Shown in pieces: positions 1 to 11,169 of a stretch of 64,000 nt of DNA; position 1 is the stretch's first letter; every line of letters begins with the position of its first letter. Source of the DNA: Eutreptiella sp. 'Long Island Sound 2002' (taxonomy: Eukaryota; Euglenozoa; Euglenophyceae; Eutreptiales; Eutreptiaceae); the NCBI GenBank assembly GCA_964036045.1, contig OZ038379.1, forward strand, positions 108,392,025 through 108,456,024, written 5' to 3'. The notes under the pieces are model-generated. The model was not told where the DNA came from. It saw nothing but the letters and a program-made list of their open reading frames with translations, and searched no databases. Both the position numbers and the translations under genes were made by a program.

Positions 1-6
1 TTCACA

Positions 7-1376
7 ATGACGCTCCGCCACAACAAGACCATGCCCCATTTTGGGGATACGATCTCCTCGCCCCTCAGAAGGGCTCACGGTAGTTGCTCTGGCAGCCCGG
101 ACCCGTGCCACTGCCACAATTGGACCCAACCGCCACGTGCGCCCGTTTTGGAGCGTTTGCAACACATGATGCGGAAGGCGGCCCATCGCATGTCGATCAA
201 AGGGCCACGTACCAGCACTATCCCCTCCCTGCTCAGGCACCTGGCGATGCTGGCAATGAACCGGGCATGGGATCGGGGGCTATGGACCACGACCACTGAG
301 CACATCACGGCGGTCATGGCATTGCTGGCGGACCGTGACCCTCGCGAGGAAGACATCTCCCCGCCCTCGGACACCAGCCCCAAGCCCAAGCAGACGCCGG
401 GGGACCCGCTGCCACTGCATGTGGCACAGACGGCGGGCGCCATACCCTTTGAAGCGGACACGTGGCGCAAGCACAAGCCAGCCGGCATGGAAAGGGCGCT
501 GCACATAGCCCCTGACATGGGGGAGTCCGACGACGCGGCATTGGCGGCGCTAGCCAAGGCTATGCACCGGGACGGCCTCCTGATCCAGTGCACGGACCAG
601 CCCACAGCCAATATGCGCGCATTCCCGAAGCCGAAATCAGCGGAAACGGGGGCGCTCATTGCCGACCTACGCCTCCTCAACGCCCTGATGGGCAGCCCCC
701 CGCAGCCGTTCGAGCTGCCAAGCCTCACGCAGCTAGCAGCGTTACTGGAGATCCTGAGGGCCAGGGGAGTCAAGGCACACTTTACCAAGCTGGATGTGTC
801 GAACATGTACTGGTCTCTGCTACTGCCCGAAGAGCATGCGACCAGCTTCCGGTTCGAAGTCAAAGGTACCACCTACGCCATACCGGGCCTCCCTTTTGGC
901 TGGGCAGCCAGCCCCAACATGGCCATTGATGTACTGGCGGTGTACCTCACCCTCCACTTCCCAGGGGACACCATCCTCATCCAGTATGGCGATGACATAC
1001 TTCTCGTCTCCGCCGACCCACACCACCTGTACCTCGGAACGACTATGCTGGCTGAGGACCTGCATGAGGCGGGGTGGATTGTGAGCCCTAAATGGCAGGT
1101 CATACCTACCACCGATGTGTCCTGGATGGGCAAGGAGCTGCGCGGGGACGAGTACACCCTACTGCAATCGGCAGAGTATATGGCGACCACCATAGCCATG
1201 TGGATCCGACTTGCCACCAAGGGTTATCACCACCGTACGATGCGCAGGCTCTGTGGGAAACTGATCTGGGTGTCTCGTCCTCACAGAGGGGCCATGCCTT
1301 TCCTCAGCAGGGCGCTCGCGTGGCTGAATAGGGGCCCCCAGCAGGCCAAGTACACTCAACCGGCAGTCCTGCGCGG
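7..1376 (+). pseudogene. Reverse transcriptase part of a split RT/RNase H ORF (oldest layer)
   Basis: The frame is open from the window edge; the ATG at 7 is the first one seen and the true start may lie outside. About 200 poorly conserved residues precede an RT palm: a DLRLLN block near residue 215, motif A FTKLDVSNMYW near residue 260, and motif C YGDD with its aspartates at codons 991-996. The frame is cut at 1376 by gypsy element 1 and resumes at 11656 and 44709, where an RNase H domain with NPADCPSR follows. RT followed directly by this RNase H is typical of DIRS/Ngaro-type elements, but no tyrosine recombinase is visible, so the class (DIRS-like, Pao-like or other) is uncertain. That it is a retroelement RT is secure. 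Confidence 0.8.
1372..1376. repeat. Target-site duplication CGCGG, left of gypsy element 1
   Basis: CGCGG immediately precedes the 5' LTR and recurs exactly at 11651-11655 after the 3' LTR. Five bases is the usual Ty3/gypsy integrase footprint. Confidence 0.95.
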
Positions 1377-1857
1377 TGTAACGGCAGCAGTGACAGCACT
1401 CAGATTATACATCAATGTGATCAGAATTTCAATGATTCTCAGATGTACATTAGTGCAGTAAATTTTCCGCTTGTTTTCACGTTTTCCGTTCGCCGCCAGA
1501 TGTTGCCTGTGAGCGCGCGTCGAGTCGCATTTGTCTTTCGTGATTTCCCAATCGGATTTATTTAAATTATTTCGAATGATTTCACGTCCCGTCATTATGT
1601 GCGATGAATGCGCATTGAGATTCTACGTCTGCTCCATTTCTGTAGACCGGGTTTTCTGACTATTCATATTCCACCGTGGAGTTCAATGGACTTACAAGTG
1701 CTTCGCATATGTCGCCCCCAGAGGCTGGATATGGGTGTGAAGAGGGTCAGTTGGGTCTGGAGATATCAGGGGCAGTGTTGGGCGTTACGACCCCTGGGGC
1801 ATCAAGGCTACAGGCTTCGCATTTACAAGAAAGATCCGCCACTATGCAGCGGTTACA
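1377..1857 (+). repeat. 5' LTR of gypsy element 1
   Basis: The LTR begins TGTAAC and ends GTTACA, a 6-bp terminal inverted repeat. It matches 11170-11650 over its full length. It contains the putative gag start, which is GTG here at 1676 but ATG in the 3' copy at 11469. Confidence 0.95.
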
Positions 1858-4800
1858 TGGTGGCAGAGGAAAACATGACTCTGCTTCTGGAATCTCCACG
1901 GACACCCTTAGATCATCGGACTTTAGCGGGGCTATCACTCGTTCTGATTCACTGCGTGTTCCCCCTGAGGTTACATTCGTGGCATCTCCCCAGCGAACCG
2001 AAGATCACCCTTCTGAGTGTCCTTACTGTGGCCATAGACATTGGCCTGGAGTTCATACTTGTGCTGATTGTTGTGTGAACGCCCCACCCAACCTTAAACC
2101 CGGTCGAGAATCTCCCTCCTCGAGTGAATCTGGTTCCAGCTCTCACGCTTTGCCTGATCTTGAAGACAGCAGCAGCGAAGGAGAGCCCTCTGATACTGGA
2201 ATTAGTGGTGATTACTGGGAAAACCACATCCAGGAATTCTGGAATCAGGAGTTCCTGAACCGCCAGAATTGGCTACTGGCGGAGGCGAGCTATCGAGCCG
2301 CCTGAGGGACTGGTTCAGGGCGTCGTGCCAGTTCATCAGGGACAGCGGCCGGTTGCGATTCGACGCCACATTGCAGGAACAAGAGGACTGGGAAGAGCTG
2401 ATGGACCAGTTCGACCACCAGGCTGCCGTGATGGTGCAGATGGCCATCATCGCCGAGGAAAGACGCCAGAATGTGCGTCAGCACGCTCGTCCGTCGGGCG
2501 CCTGGGGTCCGAACGACGAAGAGGTCGACGAAATGAGGTGTGATTCGACACATTCTCATCTCTCCAGGGAGCAACTGTCCAAGCTTCCCAACTCCAAATC
2601 CAGTGTTGACAGCTGGGTTGATGAAGACAGAAGCAAAGGAAAAGGTACGAGATGCCCATCCTGTGGCGAGTGTGCCAAGGACTGCTCCTGTCGACGCCAG
2701 ATTTCGTCGCTGGAAGACAGGGTGAAGGAGCTGAAGAAGGCCGCCAAGGAGAAAAAGAGGGATGACGACAGCAAGTGGAAGGAGAGGGAGCAGAAGCTGG
2801 AGAAATTGACGAATCTGCAACAAAATCTGAGCACTACTGGGCTCACTGGACCAGCGCCTACAATGGCAAGCCACCCAGCACCTACCTCCTCAGCTGCACC
2901 TGCATCCACGCCTTACGGCGTTCCACATTCTCCAGCACCCCCAGCTTTTACTGGTTCACACCCAGCTTATACTGGAATTTCTGGTATCCCCCCTACTGGA
3001 TTTACAAGTCCTATTGGGTTCAATCTGGGTACTGAAGGAGGAGAATCTTCGTCGGAGTGGTCTTTACTGTCTGTTGGTACTGTTGCTGATATTGATGGAG
3101 AAGCAAGGACCACCGTGAAGGAGAGAGCAATGGCCTTGAAGAAGAAGAACAAAGAAAAGAAGGAAAATGAGGCCAAAACGAAGGAAAAGGAGAAGAAATT
3201 GAAGGAGATGAGGCTGCATCAAGCACAACCAACGCCGTTTGTACAGCCTACTGTGGACCAGGCGTTGCTGGCGGCCGCAATTGCACAAGCACAGGCAATG
3301 GGAGGCGCCGCCGTGAACCCAGTTTTCGTCAATCCGGTTGGCACATCCACATGTTTTAACCTGAACCACCTGCTGAATCCGTTGCACATGAGGCTAAGGG
3401 GTTCGGTAATGAAGCAGCCTAAGTTCTCAGGGCACCCAAATTACTGGGCGTCCTTCGAGAGGCAGTTCATGGTCTGGTTGCAGACGGAGAAGCTCGACAA
3501 GGAACTCTGGATTCTCGGGTTGATGGACTGTTTGACTGGCAAACTCAGGGAAAGTACATATAATCTTTACGTGGAAAGGCAGAATCAAGGAGATCCCCTG
3601 ACTTATGAAGAGTTGTATTGAAGTCTCAAGAAGAAAGGCTCTCGACTCACTGAAGATCATTACAGGAACCGTCTGGAGAACTTCAGGGCGATCAAGAAAT
3701 TGTTTCTGGGAGAAATTCAAATAGCAAGGCAAGATTGGGAGTTTTTGGTGCAAGAGGCGGAGAACTAGGGAGAAGGACTTTCTGAAGGCGAGATGAAGAA
3801 GATCCTCCTGAGCAAGCTCACGCCGGAGACCAAGCAGAAGATCAGGGACTCTCAGGCGGACCAAAAAGTCCTGGGCAGCTGGGTTGAAGTCCGAGGATTG
3901 CCGGAGACTATGGAAAAAATGGCAGTTCGTGAGTTGCTACACTCTATCAGTGCTACTGGATTGAAAGACATCACTATTCGTGAGGGCAGATGGAGAGTTG
4001 GTTTCCATGATTCTGAACAGTCGGAGTTTTTCTGTAGCATGGTGGATGGAAAAGTGAAGTATAAGGGAACAGTTTTGAAGGTGCGGCCGTGGATCTTCTC
4101 GTATGGAGTCGAGCAGATCTGGGACCAACTTGAAAAGTATGCAAACTTAGAACGCCAGAAGTCACAGGATGCACAAGGCTTCGGAGGCAAGGTCAGTGCT
4201 GTTGGTGAGAAGGGATGCTCTGTGTGCATTGCCCTTGGAAAGGAAGGTCGAGCGGCGACTCACACGACCGCAGATCACAGGTGGACGCCCTCAGATCTCA
4301 AGACAATTCAGTCCAAAATGGATGGAAAGGGAAATTCCCCCAAAAATCCCCAGCAGGATGGAGCACGAGATGCGGACCAGCATGGAAGGGGAAAGGGTAA
4401 AGGGCAGTCCAAAGGAAAGAACAGAGACTGGACACCAAAAGATTACTCGCAGCAAGGCGGATATCCAAGTGGCTCAAGATGGACCGATGCTGGTGAAAAA
4501 TCTGGTGGAAAATCTGGCGAAAAGGGTGGAAAGGGACAAGGAAAGTCCGGGAATCAAGATGATTCCAAGGTGAATGGCAACCCCCTGTATACGGAGACGC
4601 CAGCAAACAAGACCTTTGGCAACAACAAGGATACTGGGGGTCGAGGCAAGGGCAGATCCAACGAATCCAACCCCAATTCCAACACCTCCAACAACAAAGG
4701 CCAAGGCGGTAAGAGAGGTGGTGGTGGAAAGTCATTTGGTGGTCGTGGACGTGTAAAAGGAGTCAATGCCGTCGAAGCAGGAGAAGAACAGGTTGACAAA

Positions 4801-4914
4801 GTACAGTACAGGACGTACAGCCGAACGTCCAAGAAGAATGGCAATAGGGAAGCCAACTTGACCCAATGCCCAGCACTGGGGTTGAGTGGCAGGAGACAAA
4901 GCCCATCAGGGTAG
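1676..4914 (+). pseudogene. gag of gypsy element 1 (frameshift and two stops)
   Basis: The first segment (1676-2305) starts inside the LTR and runs through the primer site; it carries a CPYC...CADCC zinc-ribbon-like cluster near 2010-2080. A one-base shift near 2270-2305 leads to the main frame (2269 on). That frame has a CPSC/CSC cluster near 2660-2695, a strong coiled coil (about 2700-2830), Pro/Thr-rich spacer, a second charged helix (3110-3220), and a capsid-like core (about 3380-3900) with the F-S-G-x-P-x-Y-W entry block of Ty3 gag. Two in-frame stops, TGA at 3619 and TAG near 3766, cut the capsid. The last part (3793-4914) has a zinc-knuckle-like CxxC...H...H motif (4216-4275) and a long Gly/Lys-rich tail, as expected of nucleocapsid. 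The family assignment is by architecture and neighbours. Confidence 0.8.
1858..1875 (+). other. Primer-binding site of gypsy element 1
   Basis: TGGTGGCAGAGG starts directly at the LTR end. It matches 9 of 12 bases of the common initiator-Met primer site TGGTATCAGAGC and resembles the site of element 3 (TGGTAGCAGAGG), so both probably use a similar tRNA primer. Here the site lies inside the open gag frame. Confidence 0.7.
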
Positions 4915-5033
4915 TTGGGGCGGTGGATGGACGCTGCTGGGATCGGCTGGCGCGTTCCTCCGGCCTCCTGTACCCTGCCTGGGTCCTCAGCGCTGTCCGG
5001 CGGGGCAAGCAGCGCCAGTTTGTCTGCTGAATC

Positions 5034-5420
5034 CAGGTCAGAACAACGGATGGTAAGGTTAAACTTGCCAGATGTCTGATTGACAATGGTTCAGAGGTCA
5101 ATCTGGTGAGGAAAGGCTTTCTGCAGGAGGACGAGGCGAAGATGTCCTCGACACCTGTCCAGCTGGAGGGAGTCAGCGGACATCGCCTTGAAGGTGGCGG
5201 CAGAGAGGCAGAATTGGCGGTCAGATTGGTGAAACAATCTGTGTGGAGCGTGGAGGAGACGGTCACGGAGGAGTGATTCCTGGAAAATTCTTTGGAGCCA
5301 GCATAAAGTATGATTTATTCTTGGGTCAACCATGGCTTCACGCTCACCGTGTGTCGCCCATGGGACACAGGACATGCTTCCTCCAGGATCCGTCGACCAG
5401 CGACCCGTCTGACCTGTATT
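5034..5420 (+). pseudogene. Aspartic protease remnant of gypsy element 1
   Basis: The frame around 5052-5150 reads a hydrophobic strand then LIDNGSEVNLV (5076-5110), the place and context of the retroviral protease signature LIDTGA/S. The Thr after the catalytic Asp is replaced by Asn. A TGA just upstream (about 5028) and further breaks before 5280 interrupt it; the C-terminal lobe (GQPWLHAH) is read in the frame starting at 5243. Comparison with the intact VDTGAQVSLV of elements 2 and 3 supports the call. Confidence 0.7.
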
Positions 5421-5539
5421 ATCTGCACCCATATACCAAGAGTATCCACCAATTCCAGGAGCAAAATAAGCTGCATATTCAGCAAGATGGGCAAGAATGG
5501 ACAGGGAATCAAGAAGAATTCGACGAAGGAAAGGTGGAA

Positions 5540-5989
5540 TCATTGAAATGCAAGAATTGGAAGTCAGTTTGCTATCGTGTAGTCGACAAATGGCGGGATA
5601 TTCTGGTGGATTATTTCGAAAGGAACCACAATTTTCGTCCGCAAGTTGATGCTTTTGCAAACAAAAAGAATAAAAGATTTCCAAAGTTCTACGACGATGC
5701 CTGGAGTGAGGACTGGTCTGAACCTCTATGGATCAATCCGCCCTTCGACGTTTTTCCCCGTGTGGTGCAGAAGCTGAAGCAATCCGGCGCAAAGGCGATT
5801 TTAATTGTCCCCAATTGGCCGAAACAATCTTGGTTCAAGAACATTATGGACATTTCAATCGACATTGTCGAGCTACCTCACAAGGGAGTGAAGCTGTATT
5901 GCGAAGACAATGGCAAGCCTTTGCCACAGCGTTCGTGGAGCACGTTGGCGTGCTTAGTTGACGGAAATCCGGAAGAATATTGGCAATAA
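5540..5989 (+). pseudogene. Dam-type methyltransferase-like domain in gypsy element 1 pol
   Basis: Between protease and RT this frame reads VDAFANKKN (from 5645), then a spacer, WSEDW, and WINPPF with NPPF at codons 5735-5746, then AILIVPNWPKQSWF. This order (DAFA, W, NPPF, hydrophobic strand ending in PxW) is that of phage-type Dam N6-adenine methyltransferases and of the methyltransferase-like domain encoded by DIRS retrotransposons. It is not a standard domain of Ty3/gypsy pol. The frame ends in TAA at 5987, but the same frame continues to RT through one further TAA (6056), so it was probably part of one polyprotein. Enzymatic activity is not shown; the domain could be structural. Homologous blocks occur in elements 2 and 3. 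Confidence 0.65.
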
Positions 5990-6058
5990 GACAGTGAAAT
6001 GGGAACAGAAGAGGTCATCTCAAATTCCTCAAGAATCGACGAAATTGAGGTGGATTAA

Positions 6059-8434
6059 GACGATCGAGAGCGGAATCCCAACGTATCGTCGCGGAAGGAG
6101 GGAAGAACAATCGGTGTCCCTCAAGAGAACGCCTCCATCCATTCCAATTCGTCCCCATCAGACAAGAATCAAGCCAAAAAAGTCAAGATTTCAAGCAAGA
6201 ATGATGACAAATTTCCAAGATTTTCACCTGAATTGACAGGAATGCAGCTGAATTCGTCTGACCATCCCTTCAAGACATTCGTGGACCCCCTTCATTGGTG
6301 GGATCCCACGGAGGAGCAAGCTCGGGTGAGCTTCATCCGCCAACAATGCGACGAAGAAGTTTCGAATGAAGTGGCCAAGAATATGAGACCACGACCAACA
6401 ATTCGCAAATTGGTAGACATAATGTCGGTGATTAAATGTGGGAATCAGGTCGACGGAGACAAGATATCTGCAAGAAGGGACGCAGTGTTCGAAGATTATA
6501 AAGATGACGTGCTGAGTGGGAAGTTGTGGAAAAACCCCGGAATTCCATGTGAAAATGGGGAAGCCAAGATTGAGATAATCCAACGCTCAAAGGTGCACAA
6601 ACAACGTCCATTCTATCTACACGGCACCAAAGCAGATGCCCTGCGAAAGATTATTGAGCGCAATATCTATGAGTTCGGTTGGTTGGAGGGCTGCATGAGT
6701 TCTGAGTGGTGTTCAGCACCATTTACTGTGCCAAAACCCCCACCTGCTGATCAATCCAGCATAGATGCTTGGCGTCTAGTGGTGGATTACAGAGCCCTGA
6801 ATGCCGCCACGGTACCTGACGCGCATCCCCTTCCTTTAATCGAGAAGGAGATTGCCGCGAGACCCAAAGGTAAGCTCTTTACTGTGTTGGATTTGCGCCA
6901 TGGCTTTCACCAAATGCCACTTCGAAAGGAGGATAGGCATTTGACGGCAATGTGCACGCCCTGTGGCACTGTCCAGTGGACTGTACTGCCGATGGGTCGG
7001 AAGAATGCGCCGTCGATTTTCCAGAAGATGATGGAGACTATTTTATTTCAGAAGCACAAGTCTCTGGATTTACAAGAATTCTGCAGCATCTACATTGACG
7101 ACCTTCTGATTGCCACGCCGTTGGGAAAAAACTTTGATGAGTGCCTGAAGTTGCACGAAGAACAAGTCCGAAACGTTCTCGAAGTCCTTCGACAAGACAA
7201 GCTCGTGTCTGGACCCGGGAAGGGCAAAATGTTCCTCCAGAGTGTGGAATTTTGTGGCTCTGTCTTGGAAGATGGGACAAGAAGACCGGCCCCAGGGAAA
7301 ATGGCTGCCCTGCAGCTATGGGAAAGGCCTAAAACCATCGCGCAGCTTCGTGCCTTTTTAGGCTGCTGCAATTATTACCACGAGTTCCTTCCTCTCTACC
7401 CCAAGTTCTCTGGTCCATTGACAGAGTTACTCGAGGTTGGCAAAATAGAAGGAAAGAAGGGATCTCAAGTCAAGCTCAATTGCACGCCAGAATGTGAAGA
7501 GGCTTTTACTGGTCTGGAGGAAGCACTGGCAAATGTGGTTACATTCAACACTCCGTTGCTGGATGGAAGACCTTTTTATATTCGTACAGACGCCAGTCGT
7601 TACGCCATTGGTGCTACGATCGAACAAGTCGATGACGAAGGTCAGCATCATCGTCTGGCTTTCTGGTCTCGCAAGCGTACAACAAGACAGCGAAATTGGA
7701 GTGCAAGGGAACAAGAGGCCTACGCAATCCTTTGTGCCTTACGGCGTTATGAAGGCTGGATCTTGGGCCATCGCGTTGAGGTACTGACTGACCACAAGTC
7801 ACTGGGGAGCTGGAGGACAGAACATGTGGATACCCCTGGTGGACCAGCTGGGAGGAGAGGCCGTTGGCATGAAACTCTCAGCAGATTTGACCTCCATGTG
7901 ACTTACATTCCGGGTCGCTACAATACAGTGGCGGACGCCCTGAGTCGCTGGGCCTACCCAGCCTCAGAGGCTTACTCTGAAGTGAGTTTTCATGGGACAG
8001 CGACGGATAAAGCCGAAGTGATCGAGTTTGATAAGGAGGAACAAGCACTGATCAAGAAACATTGTCTCCAATGTTCGATTAAAAATCGGATGAAGGTGGA
8101 ATTAATCAGATGCAAGGAGATTACCAAGGCAGATCAGACTGCAGGAGTTAACTCTGACTCTGAGTCGGCGCTGCCACTCCTTAATGTGTTTCCAGTGACA
8201 AGATCCAAGGCGAAATCCACGCTCCCTCCACAACAAAAGGACAAGGAAACTTCCTTCCTCTATGTGGATTGGACGAAGATGTACAAGGAGGACAAGTTCT
8301 TTGGGTCTTTATACAACAAGTTGAAAGTCCACAAGCCTTACGACTCTGAAGAGACGTCTGATTTCAAAGTCCAAGGCGACAAGTTATTTTGGCAGAGACA
8401 GATTTGTGTTCCTGATTGTCTAATTGACCAATAG
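6059..8434 (+). pseudogene. RT and RNase H of gypsy element 1
   Basis: The frame is open from after the TAA at 6056 to TAG at 8432. The RT has WRLVVDYRALN (about 6769), FTVLDLRHGFHQMPL (about 6877), and the catalytic box YIDD at 7091-7102. FLGCCNYYHEFLP follows at the thumb/connection. RNase H shows TDASRYAIGA (about 7587), the glutamate in SAREQEAYAI, LTDHKSL, and the end motif NTVADALSRWAYPA (about 7921-7965). All catalytic acids are present; the defect lies in the flanking stops. The TAG separates it from an integrase in the same frame. Confidence 0.93.
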
Positions 8435-9523
8435 GTCAAACATTGGCATCGGAATGAGACAGCCCACACACATTCTCGTGTTCTGGAGCAGGAGCTACGA
8501 CACAGAGTGTACACACGGGACCTCAAGAGTGCCTGTGAACAAGTTGCCAAAGGATGCAAGCAATGTCAGGCGACCATCCCCAAGAATCAAAAGGCAGAAG
8601 GACTACTGAAGGGATTACCAATTCCTGAGAGGTTGTTCGACAAGGTGACGGCGGATGTCTTCAAGTTGGGACAAATCCAAGAGGAATGTTTCTACACGAG
8701 GAAGCCAACTGATGGGGTTTTGTTAATTCAAGACCGCCACAGTGTCTACATCCAGGTCCTCCCTTGCAACACGAAGCATCTCACCTCTGAAATGGCTGCC
8801 AAGTGGACCGCAAGTCAGTGGATGAGTAACTGGGATGTTCCCTGTGAAATTCTGACGGACAGTGGAAAAGAGTTCATTGGGACTTGGTGGGAGAACATGT
8901 GTGCTCTATTGGGAGTTCATCATCTTCGTGTCCGAGTCTACGACCATCGAGCTCTCCCTGCTGAACGCGCTGGAAGAATTCTTATCAACATTCTGAGAAA
9001 ATTCCTGGCGACTGAAAAAGACTACAATTGGTTGGAGACAATTTACTGTGTCTTGAGGAGATACCATCGTACCAAGAATTACACTGGATTAAGTCCGAAT
9101 GAGCTTGTTTTTGGTCGTGAAAAGATGGGTCCAGGACCAGTGATGTATCATCCAAGGCAGTGCTACGACGCCTCGCAATGGTTTGAGAGGATCAAAGATT
9201 TAGAGTCCAAGTGGATCCAAGCCAAAGTGGAGAGTCAAGCAGATTGGTTGAATTTCAAAAATAAGTCCAGAACCCAAGGAAAACCCTTCGAGAAAGGCCA
9301 GCAAGTTTGGCTTCGTAAGTCAGACGAGACCCTGAAGGACGACAACAAATTGTTACCTTTGTGGGATGGCCCATTCCAAGTCAAGAGTCAACTAAGTGAG
9401 ACTACATTCAACATTGAAATTGAGCCAGGCAGGCATCAAGAAGTACATCGAGACCGTTTGAAGGCCGAAGTACCCTGCCCCAAAGGGAGGTTCAAGCCTC
9501 CCTATTGGACTTCGAAAACCTGA
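8435..9523 (+). pseudogene. Integrase of gypsy element 1
   Basis: It is in the same frame as RT/RNase H after one TAG. An HHCC-type zinc region ends in CKQC (about 8557-8568). The catalytic core has Asp at 8654, Asp at 8858 (LTDSGKEF) and Glu at 8963, with 34 residues between the last two; 35 is the more usual count and is seen in elements 2 and 3. The block that is normally H-S-x-x-N-G-x-A-E reads AERAGR after diverged sequence. A C-terminal DGPF/VHRDRLK region follows. The frame ends at 9521 just as the chromodomain begins in another frame, so a one-base shift separates them. Confidence 0.9.
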
Positions 9524-9822
9524 GTGACAGGAAGATGGTCACCAGCAGTTTCGAGTTGAAGAAGATCCTTGATTACAAGAAAAATGCTCGAAACAAGTGG
9601 TACTTTCTGTGCAGATGGAAAGGATTCGGTCCAGAAGAAGACAAATGGGAGCCAGCTTCAAGTTTTATCCATGGGTATACAGACACGTTCATCAAGTTCC
9701 TGAAAGAACACCCTGAGATTGACCGTGAGCTCTCGCTGATCAAGGATTGTGTCACCAAGGAAGACTTACAAGCACAAGAAGAAGCTCTAATCGTGGCAGA
9801 ATCCATTCGAGACAAGATCTGA
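9505..9822 (+). pseudogene. Chromodomain at the C terminus of gypsy element 1 pol
   Basis: A 60-residue block (about 9541-9720) reads FELKKILDYK, then WYFLCRWKGFG, then KWEPASSF and a helix FIKFLKEHPEI. The aromatic cage order Y/F...W-K-G...W-E-P is that of chromodomains, which in chromoviruses steer integration toward marked chromatin. It lies one frame away from the integrase, so translation in this copy would be lost without a shift. The same domain closes the intact pol of element 3. Confidence 0.9.
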
Positions 9823-11159
9823 TCAGAATTGAGATCGCTGAAACTTTCGAAAAGGTTTACGGTCTACATATACCCTTGGCATTGGGACAAAATAGTCCTG
9901 GGGCATCGTCCATGTGGTTAGATGAGCAGATGATCGGACATTCTGGGATCACCCTGGTCATTCTCATCCATCATTCTCATCATGGTCATCATGTGAATCA
10001 TGTGCTTCATTGTAGATGATTTCAATCGGAAGATCCGAAAGGCCTTTGTCCTCAACCACGACGACACTCTCGTGTTTTGCTGTCGACTATGCCCCTCTAC
10101 TCGCCTTGGGAAGGACTCGTTTGAGTTCGTCCTCATTACAGAGATTCTGGCACATGACTGATCCTGATGCATTTCATGTGTTTGACGGATCTGATGAGAA
10201 TGTCATTTCAATCAGCTCTTACGTCGAGACTGTTGGTTTGTTTTTCAATCGACCGCTGTCAAAGGGCTTATATAGACCAAGTGACAACGATGGTCTTCTT
10301 ACTTGTGTCGACTCGCTGTTCATCTGTGGATTGTGTTGCAATCCCCCTCAGAATCAGCTCATTTTTGGCAAATTCCTGGTACCATGCACTGGATGCTTCT
10401 ACATGCTGGGACTATAATGAGTCAATTACCCCTTCTGATTCATACTGCATTAAACATGAATCTCTGGAGACGATACTGACAGTGTGGTGCACGCACTGGG
10501 TTTTCTTGGCTATCATTACTCTTGCATGACTGGATTTCCATCATGGGATTCATCATCATCATGAGGATTTGACCTGGATTGGCTATGAATGAGAACAGGA
10601 TTTCCGTTCAGCACAACACAAAGTACCTATCGACAATGAATTGGACCTATATTGGCTTGCTGCGAATTTCGCCGTCTTCAATTTGTGTGCGATTCACTGA
10701 TTTTGGTCTCAATTCAGTCACATTTTCTACCATAATCTGGCATCTGGTCTCATGACTGCAAATGACACCGACCAGTTCCACATATCTTGGACTCCATGAA
10801 GGGATACCCTATTTTTTCGACGCTCGACGACATGGCGACACTCGTTTTCTGTTTTCTGGCAGTGGGATGTCAGATCCCGATTTCATCATGGATCATGGAT
10901 CTTGATCATGCATGTACATTCTTCACTCAGACTTTCAATTTTTCTAATTTTCGAGCTTGAACGAAGCTATTTCTGTGTGCTCTAAGGTACCTATGCGTTT
11001 CATTCAAGTCGATGGCCATCGCGAAGCACAGATCTCAGCACAATTCAGCTCAATTCAGCTCATTTTCTCACTTTTTGCCTTAGATTAGTCGGTTTTTGGT
11101 CACTTCAGCCGTTTCTTTCACTTCACTTGACCCAGCCTGACATACTGGCGTATGTTTTC
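9823..11159 (+). other. Noncoding 3' region of gypsy element 1
   Basis: About 1.3 kb between the chromodomain and the polypurine tract. It is rich in short CATCAT-type and CAATTCAGCT repeats and has no convincing ORF. I see no further gene in it. Confidence 0.6.
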
Positions 11160-11169
11160 AGAGGGGGAG
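11160..11169 (+). other. Polypurine tract of gypsy element 1
   Basis: AGAGGGGGAG abuts the 3' LTR, the position and composition of a plus-strand primer. Confidence 0.8.

Noticed and set aside
75-872. 265-codon minus-strand ORF
   Set aside because: It is the shadow of the RT frame on the plus strand and lacks any domain.
3619-8434. Stop codons as a reassigned genetic code or programmed readthrough in element 1
   Set aside because: All three stop codons occur, frameshifts are also present, and element 3 pol has none, so ordinary decay explains them.
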